A stretch of 64,000 nt of DNA from Rhizobium herbae (GTDB lineage: Bacteria > Pseudomonadota > Alphaproteobacteria > Rhizobiales > Rhizobiaceae). The position numbers and the translations under genes were made by a program. The notes beneath the pieces were generated by a model. It was not told the origin of the DNA. It made no database searches and worked only from the letters and a program-made list of their open reading frames with translations. The stretch lies in assembly GCF_019511375.1 (NCBI RefSeq), contig NZ_JAEUAO010000002.1:434001-498000 (forward strand). Direction: 5' to 3'. This document shows, one piece after another, positions 47,312 to 55,621 of this stretch; positions within the stretch are counted from its first letter, which is position 1, and each line of letters opens with the position of its first letter.

Positions 47312-47335
47312 CCGTAATCGACAAGCCGGAACCAC

Positions 47336-48061
47336 ATGCACCGCATAGCCAACGCCATCGCCGCCCTGCCGGACAATCCGGCGCTGTCCGCCCGCATCGT
47401 CATCAACGGCGTGGCAGCAATCTGCGACCCGCTCGGCGGCCTCTACCTGCCCGATCTCGAGACCCTCGTCGTTTCCGACCTGCATCTGGAAAAAGGCTCG
47501 GCCTTTGCCCGGCGCGGCATGCTCTTGCCGCCTTATGACACGCTGGCGACGCTGCGCATCCTTGATGCCGTCATCTGCCGTCACAATCCGAAGACGGTGA
47601 TCAGCCTCGGCGACAATTTCCACGACCGCGTCGGCTCGGCCCTGATGCCGGGAATTTTCCGTCAGATGATAGAGACGATGGCGCGCGGCCGCGAATGGAT
47701 CTGGATCAACGGCAACCATGATCCCGATGGCACGGTCAGCCTGCCCGGCGCGTCTGCCGACGAACTCCATCATGCCGGCCTGGTCTTCCGTCACGAACCG
47801 GCAAAGGATGCTCCCGCCGGCGAGATTGCCGGCCATCTCCATCCGGCTGCGACCGTCACGCGTCGGGAGAAGCGGGTCCGGCGCGCCTGTTTCGCCACCG
47901 ATGGCAGCCGCCTGATCATGCCGGCCTTCGGCGTCACCACCGGCGGTCTCGACCTGCGCCACAAGGCCATGCACGGCCTGTTCGACCGCCACAGCCTTGT
48001 CGCCCATATGCTCGGGCGGGACCGGATCTTTTCGGTGAAATTTGCAAATTTGTTGGGGTAG
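47336..48061 (+). CDS. pdeM: Ligase-associated DNA damage response endonuclease PdeM
   Basis: A calcineurin-like metallophosphoesterase of 241 residues with the motifs SDLHLEKG, LGDNFHD, NGNHD and GHLHP in order. It matches PdeM, the nuclease partner of the Lhr-like helicase in this repair group. Adjacent placement supports joint action on damaged DNA. Confidence 0.92.
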   Translation: MHRIANAIAALPDNPALSARIVINGVAAICDPLGGLYLPDLETLVVSDLHLEKGSAFARRGMLLPPYDTLATLRILDAVICRHNPKTVISLGDNFHDRVGSALMPGIFRQMIETMARGREWIWINGNHDPDGTVSLPGASADELHHAGLVFRHEPAKDAPAGEIAGHLHPAATVTRREKRVRRACFATDGSRLIMPAFGVTTGGLDLRHKAMHGLFDRHSLVAHMLGRDRIFSVKFANLLG

Positions 48062-48156
48062 TTTCTACGTCTCAAGATCCTGATGGCACCGATCCAACGG
48101 GACGTTCGGCCGCCCCGCCAGCGGCTCGAAATGCCGTATGTTCTCAGTGACCACCG

Positions 48157-48720
48157 TCAGGCCGCAGACTTCTCCGTCTCATACCGCAGTATGACGCCAC
48201 CGGACTGCAGCGGGCGGGATTCGAGCAGCTTGAGCGACGTGCGCTCGTTTGCAGGCTTGAAGAGCCGCGTTCCGCGCCCGAGCAGCACCGGCACGACGCA
48301 GACCATGATCTCGTCGATCACGTCGTCCGGCAACAGCGAGGCAACCAGTTCGGCGCTGCCGAAGATATAGATATTCTTCCCGGATGCCTGCTTCAGGCGC
48401 TTAAGTTCGCCGGCAATGTCGCTCGCGACGCGGCTGTTGTTCCAATCCGCGTCCTTCAAGGTGCGGGAGGCGACGATCTTCGGAAGCGCGTTCATGAAGG
48501 TCTTGATCTCGGTGTCATCCTCCGTGGTCGTCCAATAGGCCTTCATTCCCTCGTAGGTGACGCGGCCGAAAACCAGCGCTTCGGCTTTCTCGCCGAACTC
48601 CTTGCTCAACGCTTCCAGCTCAGGCCCCCAGACGAGCAGGTGGAAATCCAGGTCCCATTTGCTTGCACCTTCGAAATAGCCGTCGAGCGACATCAGGTTC
48701 CAGACGACAACTTTGCCCAT
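48157..48720 (-). CDS. Dihydrofolate reductase/RibD C-terminal family protein
   Basis: The 187-residue protein begins MGKVVVWNLMSLDGYFEG and has GSAELVASLLPDDVIDE, the common form of RibD-C-like reductases that bind NADPH. They are broadly conserved, with unknown substrate. GGAGGAG precedes the ATG at 48720. It is convergent with pdeM. Confidence 0.88.
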   Translation of the reverse strand: MGKVVVWNLMSLDGYFEGASKWDLDFHLLVWGPELEALSKEFGEKAEALVFGRVTYEGMKAYWTTTEDDTEIKTFMNALPKIVASRTLKDADWNNSRVASDIAGELKRLKQASGKNIYIFGSAELVASLLPDDVIDEIMVCVVPVLLGRGTRLFKPANERTSLKLLESRPLQSGGVILRYETEKSAA

Positions 48721-48971
48721 CACACTTCTCCTCCGGCGACCAATATCGTTTTGCAACTGGTCCGAGATTAGGCAATCCGATTGTGAAATGCAAGCGGTTT
48801 TCCGGAGGCAAATCGCGCGACCGCACGCCGGTTTTGGCGCTTCTCAGCGGGTGCCATATTGGGGAAGTGCGGAAATTGCGTGCATGTCGAGCGCGCTTGC
48901 CGCATGCAACGGTGCGGATCACTCCGAAGAGGACATGCGGGAACATCCGGGCGCGGCCGGACCGCTGCCCG

Positions 48972-49208
48972 CTAGAACGCGTTGAACGTCAGCGTCGTCA
49001 GCGACCGATTGATGCCGGGGACGGTGGCGATGTTGTCGTTGATGAACTTGCCGATGTCCTCGCCTTCCTCGACATAAATCTTGATCAACAGGTCGTAATC
49101 GCCGCTGGTCGAATACATCTCCGAAACGATCTCTTTCTTGTAGATCGCGTCTGCGACCTCGTAGGTCTTGCCGGGTGCACATTGCAGCTGGACGAAAATC
49201 GGCTTCAT
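48972..49208 (-). CDS. Stand-alone Lrp/AsnC ligand-binding (RAM) domain protein
   Basis: A 78-residue protein matching the effector domain of Lrp/AsnC regulators without a DNA-binding part (KPIFVQLQCAPGKTYEVADAI, TSGDYDLLIKIYVEEGEDIGKFI). Such proteins form decamers and bind small ligands such as amino acids. GGAGTG precedes the ATG at 49208. A 251-base gap without gene lies before the RibD-like gene. Confidence 0.88.
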   Translation of the reverse strand: MKPIFVQLQCAPGKTYEVADAIYKKEIVSEMYSTSGDYDLLIKIYVEEGEDIGKFINDNIATVPGINRSLTTLTFNAF

Positions 49209-49293
49209 CGGACACTCCATTCATCGGCCAACTGGTGGCCTTTCGATGCTTCTCGACCGCAATAGCCTGTTTTTCGGCTGCGGCAAACCCGTG

Positions 49294-50082
49294 TCAATCG
49301 CGGCGGAAGACGATGCTTGCCAGCCAGCCGGTGACGACGGCGAGAAGCACGGCGGTAATGCCGTAGAAAAGCGGCGATTCATGCGCGGCGCGGGTAATCG
49401 CCTGCTCGAGGCCCGTCTTGACGACGCGCAACGGCAAGGCTTTGGCGGCAACGAAAACGCCGTCGCGGAAGAGATAGGCGCGCACGATGTGCACGCCGTT
49501 CGGCACGTCGGCCGGCAGCCGCACCGAGGCCTTGAAAAGGCTGGAGCTGATGAACTGCACGCCGCCCGGATCGCGCTGGTAGACACCCGTCGTTTCCCTC
49601 AGGCGCCGGAAGGCGTCGCGGAACTCGGTGAGATTGCTGCCGTCGCCGATATAGCCGATCGGAGTCAGCGGGATGTGATTGACGCCGATACCCATGTTGT
49701 TCATGCCGCCGGGTGGCGCGATCGTGTCAATGTCGCGCGTGCTCGACAGCGAATAGGATTCCGGCACCAGTTCGAAGGTCATCGAATTGGTGTTGATCCA
49801 GATGCCGAAGACGCGCTGCTTCTTGCGCACCGTGGTGTTTTCCTTCGGACCCTCGAGGGCCACGACGATATTGTATTTTCCCTGCGCAAGGAGATCGGCA
49901 TTGAAGCCGTCGATGGCGCCGAAGATCGTCAGATCCGCGCCGCGAAAATCGGAGGTGATCGAAATCTCGTCGGTCGAAATGCCGATGTCGAGCTTCTCGG
50001 TGAAATCCATCGGCTCCGCGTACGTCGCAAGCGGCGCGGCAAAAAACAGTCCCAGGAGGAAAATTAGACCGAGGATCCGCAT
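49294..50082 (-). CDS. TIGR02186-family envelope protein
   Basis: The 262-residue product has a signal peptide (about residues 1-23, ending TYAE), a beta-rich periplasmic part with DIGISTDEISITSDFRGADLTIFG, and a C-terminal helix (about 237-258) facing a short tail RRD. This is the TIGR02186 family, usually paired with TauE/SafE exporters as here. The ATG overlaps the upstream TauE stop by one base (TGATG). Confidence 0.88.
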   Translation of the reverse strand: MRILGLIFLLGLFFAAPLATYAEPMDFTEKLDIGISTDEISITSDFRGADLTIFGAIDGFNADLLAQGKYNIVVALEGPKENTTVRKKQRVFGIWINTNSMTFELVPESYSLSSTRDIDTIAPPGGMNNMGIGVNHIPLTPIGYIGDGSNLTEFRDAFRRLRETTGVYQRDPGGVQFISSSLFKASVRLPADVPNGVHIVRAYLFRDGVFVAAKALPLRVVKTGLEQAITRAAHESPLFYGITAVLLAVVTGWLASIVFRRD

Positions 50083-51008
50083 CAGAAGCCGCGCCCCGCT
50101 GAAACGATCGAATAAATTTCCTTCGGCGGGATGACCAGTTCGATGGCAAGGCGAATGCCGACCGCCAGAACCAGGAGCGCGAGCAGGGCCCGCAACTGCT
50201 CGCCGCGCAGCTTCTGGCCGACGCGCACGCCGTATTGCGCACCGATCACGCCGGCGATCATCAGCACGAAGGCGAGCACGATATCGACCGTGTAGTTGGC
50301 GGTTGCCTGGACGATCACCGTATAGGCGGAAACGAAAATGATCTGGAACAGCGAAGTGCCGACGACGACATTGGTGGGAATGCGCAGCAGATAGATCATC
50401 GCCGGTACCATGATGAACCCGCCGCCGACCCCCATCACCGAGGTCAGGATGCCGATGCAGAAGCCGAGCGTGGCGACCGGGATGACACTGAGATAGATCT
50501 TCGATTTCTTGAACCGCATCTTCAGCGGCAGCCCGTGGATCCAGTTGTGCTGGCCCGGCTTGCGCAGCGTCACCGTCTCGTTTTTCGAAGCACGGCGCAG
50601 GGCGTTGATGCTTTCCCAGAGCATCAGTGTGCCGACGGTGCCCAGCAAGATCACATAGGCGAGCGAAATGACCAGATCGAGCTGGCCTATGCGCCTCAGA
50701 AGCGAGAAAAGCCAGACGCCGAGGGTGGCGCCGGCCAGACCGCCGCAGAGCAGTACCGTCCCGAGCTTGATGTCGATGGTGCCGCGCCGAAAATGGGTGA
50801 TGGCGCCGGAAATCGAGGAGGCGACGACCTGGTTTGCACCGGTGGCGACCGCGACGACGGGCGGGATATTGTAGAAGATCAAGAGCGGCGTGATCAGGAA
50901 GCCACCGCCGACGCCGAACATGCCGGACAGGAAGCCGACGGCTGCGCCCATGCCGAGGATGATCAGAATGTTCACCGACAACTCTGCGATGGGCAGATAC
51001 ACCGTCAC
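50082..51008 (-). CDS. TauE/SafE-family sulfite/anion exporter
   Basis: A 308-residue, eight-helix protein of the TauE/SafE family with the two conserved GVGGGF loops (GFLSGMFGVGGGFL and SVMGVGGGFIMVP). Members move sulfite, sulfoacetate or other organosulfur anions. GTG at 51008 follows GAGG; a TTG at 51032 is an alternative. Coupled to the TIGR02186 gene by overlapping stop/start. The 299-base gap upstream (51009-51307) contains a palindromic site shared with the ppk2/phoR region. Confidence 0.9.
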   Translation of the reverse strand: MTVYLPIAELSVNILIILGMGAAVGFLSGMFGVGGGFLITPLLIFYNIPPVVAVATGANQVVASSISGAITHFRRGTIDIKLGTVLLCGGLAGATLGVWLFSLLRRIGQLDLVISLAYVILLGTVGTLMLWESINALRRASKNETVTLRKPGQHNWIHGLPLKMRFKKSKIYLSVIPVATLGFCIGILTSVMGVGGGFIMVPAMIYLLRIPTNVVVGTSLFQIIFVSAYTVIVQATANYTVDIVLAFVLMIAGVIGAQYGVRVGQKLRGEQLRALLALLVLAVGIRLAIELVIPPKEIYSIVSAGRGF

Positions 51009-51119
51009 GGCCAGGACCTCTAAATATGCCAATAGCCCGCATGGCGGGCGAAAACGTCAGAGTGGCAAGTGATTCACCACGGGAGATTTGGAATGGAACG
51101 GGCCTGAAAACCAATTCGA

Positions 51120-51133
51120 AATTGCGAATTCAA
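51120..51133. promoter_or_regulatory. Second copy of AATTGCGAATTCAA
   Basis: The same 14 bases occur at 16550-16563 as part of a palindrome. Here they follow CCAATTCGA, so the arms are less perfect. It is 112 bases upstream of the TauE gene. Confidence 0.3.
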
Positions 51134-51307
51134 CGTCGTTCCGTCATGCGCCCCGGGCCTGGACCTGTCAACCTTTTGCAAGTTTTAGACCTAACCCGTT
51201 GCAGGCCTCCTTGTCCGGTTGGTCTGCGGCATTATTGCGGCCGCAGACGCCTTTTGAAAACTCTGCCAGTCAAAGCGGCGCCGCTGTGTCCGCATCGCCA
51301 GGCAACG

Positions 51308-54300
51308 TCAGCCGTTTCGCTTCAGCAGTTCCTTGACCAGCGCATCGGTGATCTCGCCGGTCGGTTCCTGGCCGAGCGATTTCTGGAAGGCCTTGATGGC
51401 GGCGATGGTCTTCTTGCCCATCTCGCCGTCCGGCTCGCCGGCATCGAACCCATTGTTGTTGAGGATGGCCTGGATGTTGCGCAGCGCCTTCTTCATGTCG
51501 ATTGAGGCGGTCTTCACGCCCTTGCCCACCCAGGCATCAGGCACATCGACCGAATTGGCCCCGGCATCGAGCGGCGTCTGCTTCCAGGCCTCGAATTTCG
51601 CCTTGGCGCTCTTCAGCTGGTCCGCGCTCAGGGCCTTGGCCACCTCGTCACGCTTCTGGCCGGCATCGCTGTCGCCGTCACGGGCAGCGATGGCGAACCA
51701 CTTGTAGGACTCTTCCAGATCCTGCTTCACGCCGTTGCCGCGTGCATAGAGGATGGCCAGGTTGAACTGGCTGTCGCGGATGCCCCGATCGGCCGCCATG
51801 GCGAACCATTTTCCGGCGCCTGCAAAATCCGGAGCCGCATCGCCGCTGCTCGCCAGCATGACCGCCAGATTGTGCATGGCGCTGGCATTGCCTTTTTCGG
51901 CGGCCCGCTGGTAGAGCGTGCGTGCCTTTGTCAGGTCCCGGGCAACGCCGGTGCCCTTTTCGTAGAGGCTTGCCAGCCGGTATTCGGCCGGAACCACACC
52001 AGCGTCGGCGGCGCGCTGGTACCACTTCGCAGCCTCGGCCAGGTCGATCTTGACGCCGCGCCCCTCGGTATAGACAGCGCCAACCTCGAAGAGCGCCAGC
52101 GGATCGCCCTTGCTGGCGGCTTCGGCGAGCGCCTCCGGCTTGACCTCGACGGGAACGACGATCGCCGTGCCGGCTGGTGGCGTCGACGTTTCAGCCTTGG
52201 CAGCCTCGACCTTTGCGGTGGTCGCCCCCGCGGACGTCGCCGTATCTGCGGAAATAGTAGGCATCTGCGAAGCCAGGGCAGCCTCCGGCTTTGCCTGCAT
52301 GGCGTCTGGCAGCTTCGTCTCCGGCAGGGTGGTCTGCGGTGTGGCGGTATCCGGCTCCGCCATCTGCGGCTCGGTTACCGTCGGTTGTGCGGTCGTGTTC
52401 TTGCCGGTCTGCGGCTGCAGCGTGTCCAACGGCAGGGCATCGCCGTCGGCGCTGGACATGCCGGTCTCGCTCACGTGGGGTACCGTCGCCAGACTGGCGG
52501 TGTCTGTCTGCTCGCTCGTTGCCGGCTGCTCGATGGTGGCAACCGGTGTCTCGACCGGTGCCCCGTCGCCGCTGATCAACGTGTTGACCAGCGGATAGGA
52601 CATGATCGCCAGGAGCACGGCGCCGACAGCCATCAGGATGGGGCGGCGATGACGGGAAAGGGTGCCGCCGATGGGCGAGGCGGCAGCCCCGCTCTTGCCG
52701 CGGTTCAGGGTCTCGGCCTCTTCGGCGGCGAGCTGGGCTGCGCGGCGCGCGGCGGCGATGAAATCCGACTTGTCCACTTCGCCCGTCTGCTCATTGCGGC
52801 CGGCCTGCCCGGCCCGCACGCGCTCAAGGATCTTCCGGACATCCGGCACGCCGGAACCGGGCTCCAGCAATTGATTGGCCACGTCCGGCTCGATCACCTC
52901 TGCGGCGTCGATCGACGGCGTCGGGTCGACCATCTGGCGTTCCGCCGGGCGCGCCGGTTCTCTGCGCTTGCCGGCAAACCGCCTGGTCAGCCCGGCGAGA
53001 AGGCCGGTCTTTGCCGCCGGTGCCGCCGCCTTCACGTCATCCTGGTGTACGCTTGCCTGTTCCGCAACGATCTGAACGGCTTCCTCGACCTCCTCACGCG
53101 AGAGGGTCGCCGGCTCGGCTTCCGCGGCGAGCCCGTGCATGTCGCGCTTCAGCTCCTCGTACCGGTGGCCAAAGTCCGCCTCGGTGAAAGGCTCGTCCTC
53201 CGTCGCGAAAACCGGCTGCGCCGCCTTCGGCATGTGCGGCTGGCTGTCCTGCCCGCGCGTCCCGAAGGCGCGAGGGGGGTCTTGTTGTTCAAACCCGCGT
53301 TCTTCCAGCCGTTCGAGCTTCTCGGCGATATGGACAAGCGTCTCGTGCAGCGCGTCGAAGGTGCGTGCGGTGCGCTCCTCGCTCGAGCGGCTCATGTCTT
53401 CGAGAACCTTGAGATCGTCGGCGAGCGCCGAGATTGCCGCCATGTCCATTCCGCCCGACGCCGTGTGTGCGGCGCCGTTCCTGGCATAGGCCTCCATGAC
53501 GGCCTCGGCCGCCTGGCGGGCGGCCTCGATGATGTATTCGTCGCTGGTCGCCAGATAGTCCTCGAGCGCACTCATCCGGCCTTCGAAGTCGGCAGGGGCG
53601 ATCCCTGGGGACACGTCCCGCGGCTGGCTGACGAGGCTCGACAGATTGGCGATCTGGTCCTGCAGGCTGCGCAGGATCTCGCTGTCGTCGTAGGGAGCCG
53701 CATGGGTTTCCTCGAGGCGGATGGCGATATCCGAAAGCTGGCCTTCAAGCCGGGCGAAACGGTCTTCGCCGCCATAGCCCGCGGAGGACGCGTCCAACTG
53801 GTCGATGCGGCGGGCGAGATCGTCGAGACGCTCTGCGAGCGCTTCGTTGACGGTACCCTGGTCGAGCGCGTCGATCTTGCGGGAAATATCGGCGAGATAG
53901 CCCGTCAGGTCCGGCTGGGCCGAAACCTTCTGCGAGCGCTCCAGCATCAGCGACAGCTGATCGAGCCGTTCTTCGAGGCGCACTGCGGCTTCCTCGTTCG
54001 CCAGTTCCTCGACGCGTGCGGCCAGCGCCTCGATGCGGATCCCGATGCCGTTGTCGGATGGGTGCTGCAGGCTGTCGATCTGCCGAGAAAGGTCGGCAAG
54101 ACGACCTTCCACGCGGTTGACGCCGGCACTGTCTGAGACGGTGCGGCCACTTGCAACGATGGCACGGCTGATTTCATCGAGACGCGCATCGAGATCGGCA
54201 AACTGCGAGGCGAGGCGACGGTCGTCCGGCTGCATATGACGGCCGATCATCTCGATCGCCTGAGCCACGGATACCAGCTTGTCCTCCAGCGCATGCAGCG

Positions 54301-55207
54301 CCGGACCACTGTTCATCGCGCCGATCTGCGACTTGATGTCGTCGAGCCGGTAGGCGAGCGCCACAAGTTCATCGTCGCGGTTCGAATCGAAAGCAATCAT
54401 CCGGTCTTCGACGCCGGTCCAGCGGCTTTCCATGCGGCGCACACTGTCTTCGCGGGCAAGGCCGTCGATCATGGCGCGCAGTTCGTCGAACTCGACCTTG
54501 AGGGCGTCGGCCTGCGAGGGGGAGGCCTGCCGGCCGAGCTGGTTGATGCTGTCGGAAAGCTTCTGCAGGTCGCTGCGGATATCCCCCGCCATCGACTGGT
54601 CCTGCGCCACATCGGTGGCGATGCCACGGATCTCGGCGCGCAGCGCATTCATTTCGCGCGAAAGCCCATCGGCGATGTCCTTTTTCAATTCCTGGCGCAG
54701 GCCGACCAGCGCCTGCGCAATCTCCGCGGTGGCCGGATCCGGGCGCTGTGGCTCGCTGCGCGTCGGCTCCCGGCGGGGGAATTCCTGGCGCGGCGTGTCC
54801 TGGCGCTCCGAACGCCTTGGTTCGCTCCGCAATGGCTCGCGGCGAAACTCCTCGCTGCGCAGTCCTTCGCTGAATTGCGGCGAAACCGGCACGTCGCGTT
54901 CCGATGAGATCGGGGATTGGGCTTCACGGCGGTCGTCATAACCACGCGTTTGGGGTCCGCGGTCGCGGAGAATGTCGCGCTCGCGGGTTGCCGACAGCGC
55001 GCGCTGGCGTTGCATGATCTCCGCGATCGGGTCGTGACGGGCCGGCGCAGTATCAGCTCGGCTGCGCGGATCACGCGCGGCGGTTCCCATCAAGCCTTCG
55101 ATTCGCGCTTCCAGCCCCTCGATCGTGCGGTTCAGCGCGTCAAGGGATGACCTGTCGCCATGGGCCTGGGCGCCAGGACGTGGGAAATTTGATCGCGATC
55201 CGTTCAT
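51308..55207 (-). CDS. podJ: PodJ-like polar localisation factor
   Basis: A 1299-residue protein with a charged, coiled-coil cytoplasmic part (about 1-850, many heptad repeats and LARRIDQL-like units), one membrane helix at about 857-877 (ILMAVGAVLLAIMSYPLVN), a Thr/Pro/Ala-rich periplasmic linker, four Sel1/TPR repeats (about 1030-1190) and a C-terminal peptidoglycan-binding domain (about 1240-1298, ending DALVKELLKRNG). This layout is that of PodJ, which marks the cell pole and organises division and envelope growth in Agrobacterium and Sinorhizobium. A GAATC lies 32 bases upstream of the start. Confidence 0.9.
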   Translation of the reverse strand: MNGSRSNFPRPGAQAHGDRSSLDALNRTIEGLEARIEGLMGTAARDPRSRADTAPARHDPIAEIMQRQRALSATRERDILRDRGPQTRGYDDRREAQSPISSERDVPVSPQFSEGLRSEEFRREPLRSEPRRSERQDTPRQEFPRREPTRSEPQRPDPATAEIAQALVGLRQELKKDIADGLSREMNALRAEIRGIATDVAQDQSMAGDIRSDLQKLSDSINQLGRQASPSQADALKVEFDELRAMIDGLAREDSVRRMESRWTGVEDRMIAFDSNRDDELVALAYRLDDIKSQIGAMNSGPALHALEDKLVSVAQAIEMIGRHMQPDDRRLASQFADLDARLDEISRAIVASGRTVSDSAGVNRVEGRLADLSRQIDSLQHPSDNGIGIRIEALAARVEELANEEAAVRLEERLDQLSLMLERSQKVSAQPDLTGYLADISRKIDALDQGTVNEALAERLDDLARRIDQLDASSAGYGGEDRFARLEGQLSDIAIRLEETHAAPYDDSEILRSLQDQIANLSSLVSQPRDVSPGIAPADFEGRMSALEDYLATSDEYIIEAARQAAEAVMEAYARNGAAHTASGGMDMAAISALADDLKVLEDMSRSSEERTARTFDALHETLVHIAEKLERLEERGFEQQDPPRAFGTRGQDSQPHMPKAAQPVFATEDEPFTEADFGHRYEELKRDMHGLAAEAEPATLSREEVEEAVQIVAEQASVHQDDVKAAAPAAKTGLLAGLTRRFAGKRREPARPAERQMVDPTPSIDAAEVIEPDVANQLLEPGSGVPDVRKILERVRAGQAGRNEQTGEVDKSDFIAAARRAAQLAAEEAETLNRGKSGAAASPIGGTLSRHRRPILMAVGAVLLAIMSYPLVNTLISGDGAPVETPVATIEQPATSEQTDTASLATVPHVSETGMSSADGDALPLDTLQPQTGKNTTAQPTVTEPQMAEPDTATPQTTLPETKLPDAMQAKPEAALASQMPTISADTATSAGATTAKVEAAKAETSTPPAGTAIVVPVEVKPEALAEAASKGDPLALFEVGAVYTEGRGVKIDLAEAAKWYQRAADAGVVPAEYRLASLYEKGTGVARDLTKARTLYQRAAEKGNASAMHNLAVMLASSGDAAPDFAGAGKWFAMAADRGIRDSQFNLAILYARGNGVKQDLEESYKWFAIAARDGDSDAGQKRDEVAKALSADQLKSAKAKFEAWKQTPLDAGANSVDVPDAWVGKGVKTASIDMKKALRNIQAILNNNGFDAGEPDGEMGKKTIAAIKAFQKSLGQEPTGEITDALVKELLKRNG

Positions 55208-55238
55208 CGTTCTTCGCCTCTTTCACCGGCCTTGATCG

Positions 55239-55243
55239 GAATC
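55239..55243. promoter_or_regulatory. GANTC site upstream of podJ
   Basis: GAATC lies 32-36 bases before the podJ start, nearly the same distance as the GAATC before gcrA. podJ is under GcrA/CcrM control in Caulobacter, so this may be a functional site. Confidence 0.45.
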
Positions 55244-55511
55244 CGGGGCTTAGCAGGGCATTTCCCCGCCTTCGGATACTCCGGCACCGAACTCGGACAA
55301 GGCTGCAATGACGCGAAGACACGACTGTTACAGCTTTGACCACCTCAGCACCACTTTCGGCAAACGTAGTAAATAAGCCGTTAACTGGGCTGGGATTTTT
55401 TTAACGATTTCGGCGCATGCTGACCCTGGAGGCTTCCGCACGGGCGATTTCGACACATGCCGATTCCGGCCACCGGCAGGTTCGAGTGGCAAAGTTGTCG
55501 CATTCATCAAT

Positions 55512-55535
55512 TTTGACGTTTACGCAAACGTCAAA
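55512..55535. promoter_or_regulatory. Fatty-acid-type operator upstream of fadE
   Basis: TTTGACGTTT-ACGC-AAACGTCAAA has perfect 10-base arms and overlaps a possible -35 TTGACG. The site lies about 86 bases before fadE and is the best copy of the motif seen before fadD and the nitronate monooxygenase. Confidence 0.75.
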
Positions 55536-55621
55536 GTTTTGTAGCATGCTGAAAATGACATGGTGCGCGCGCCCCGGAGAGGCTTGCCCCGCGACACGGT
55601 TACAGGTGAGGAACACGAGAC

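Noticed and set aside
49294-51114. Single 606-residue minus-strand protein
   Set aside because: Only the last 262 residues are real (TIGR02186); the first part is out of frame with the TauE gene.
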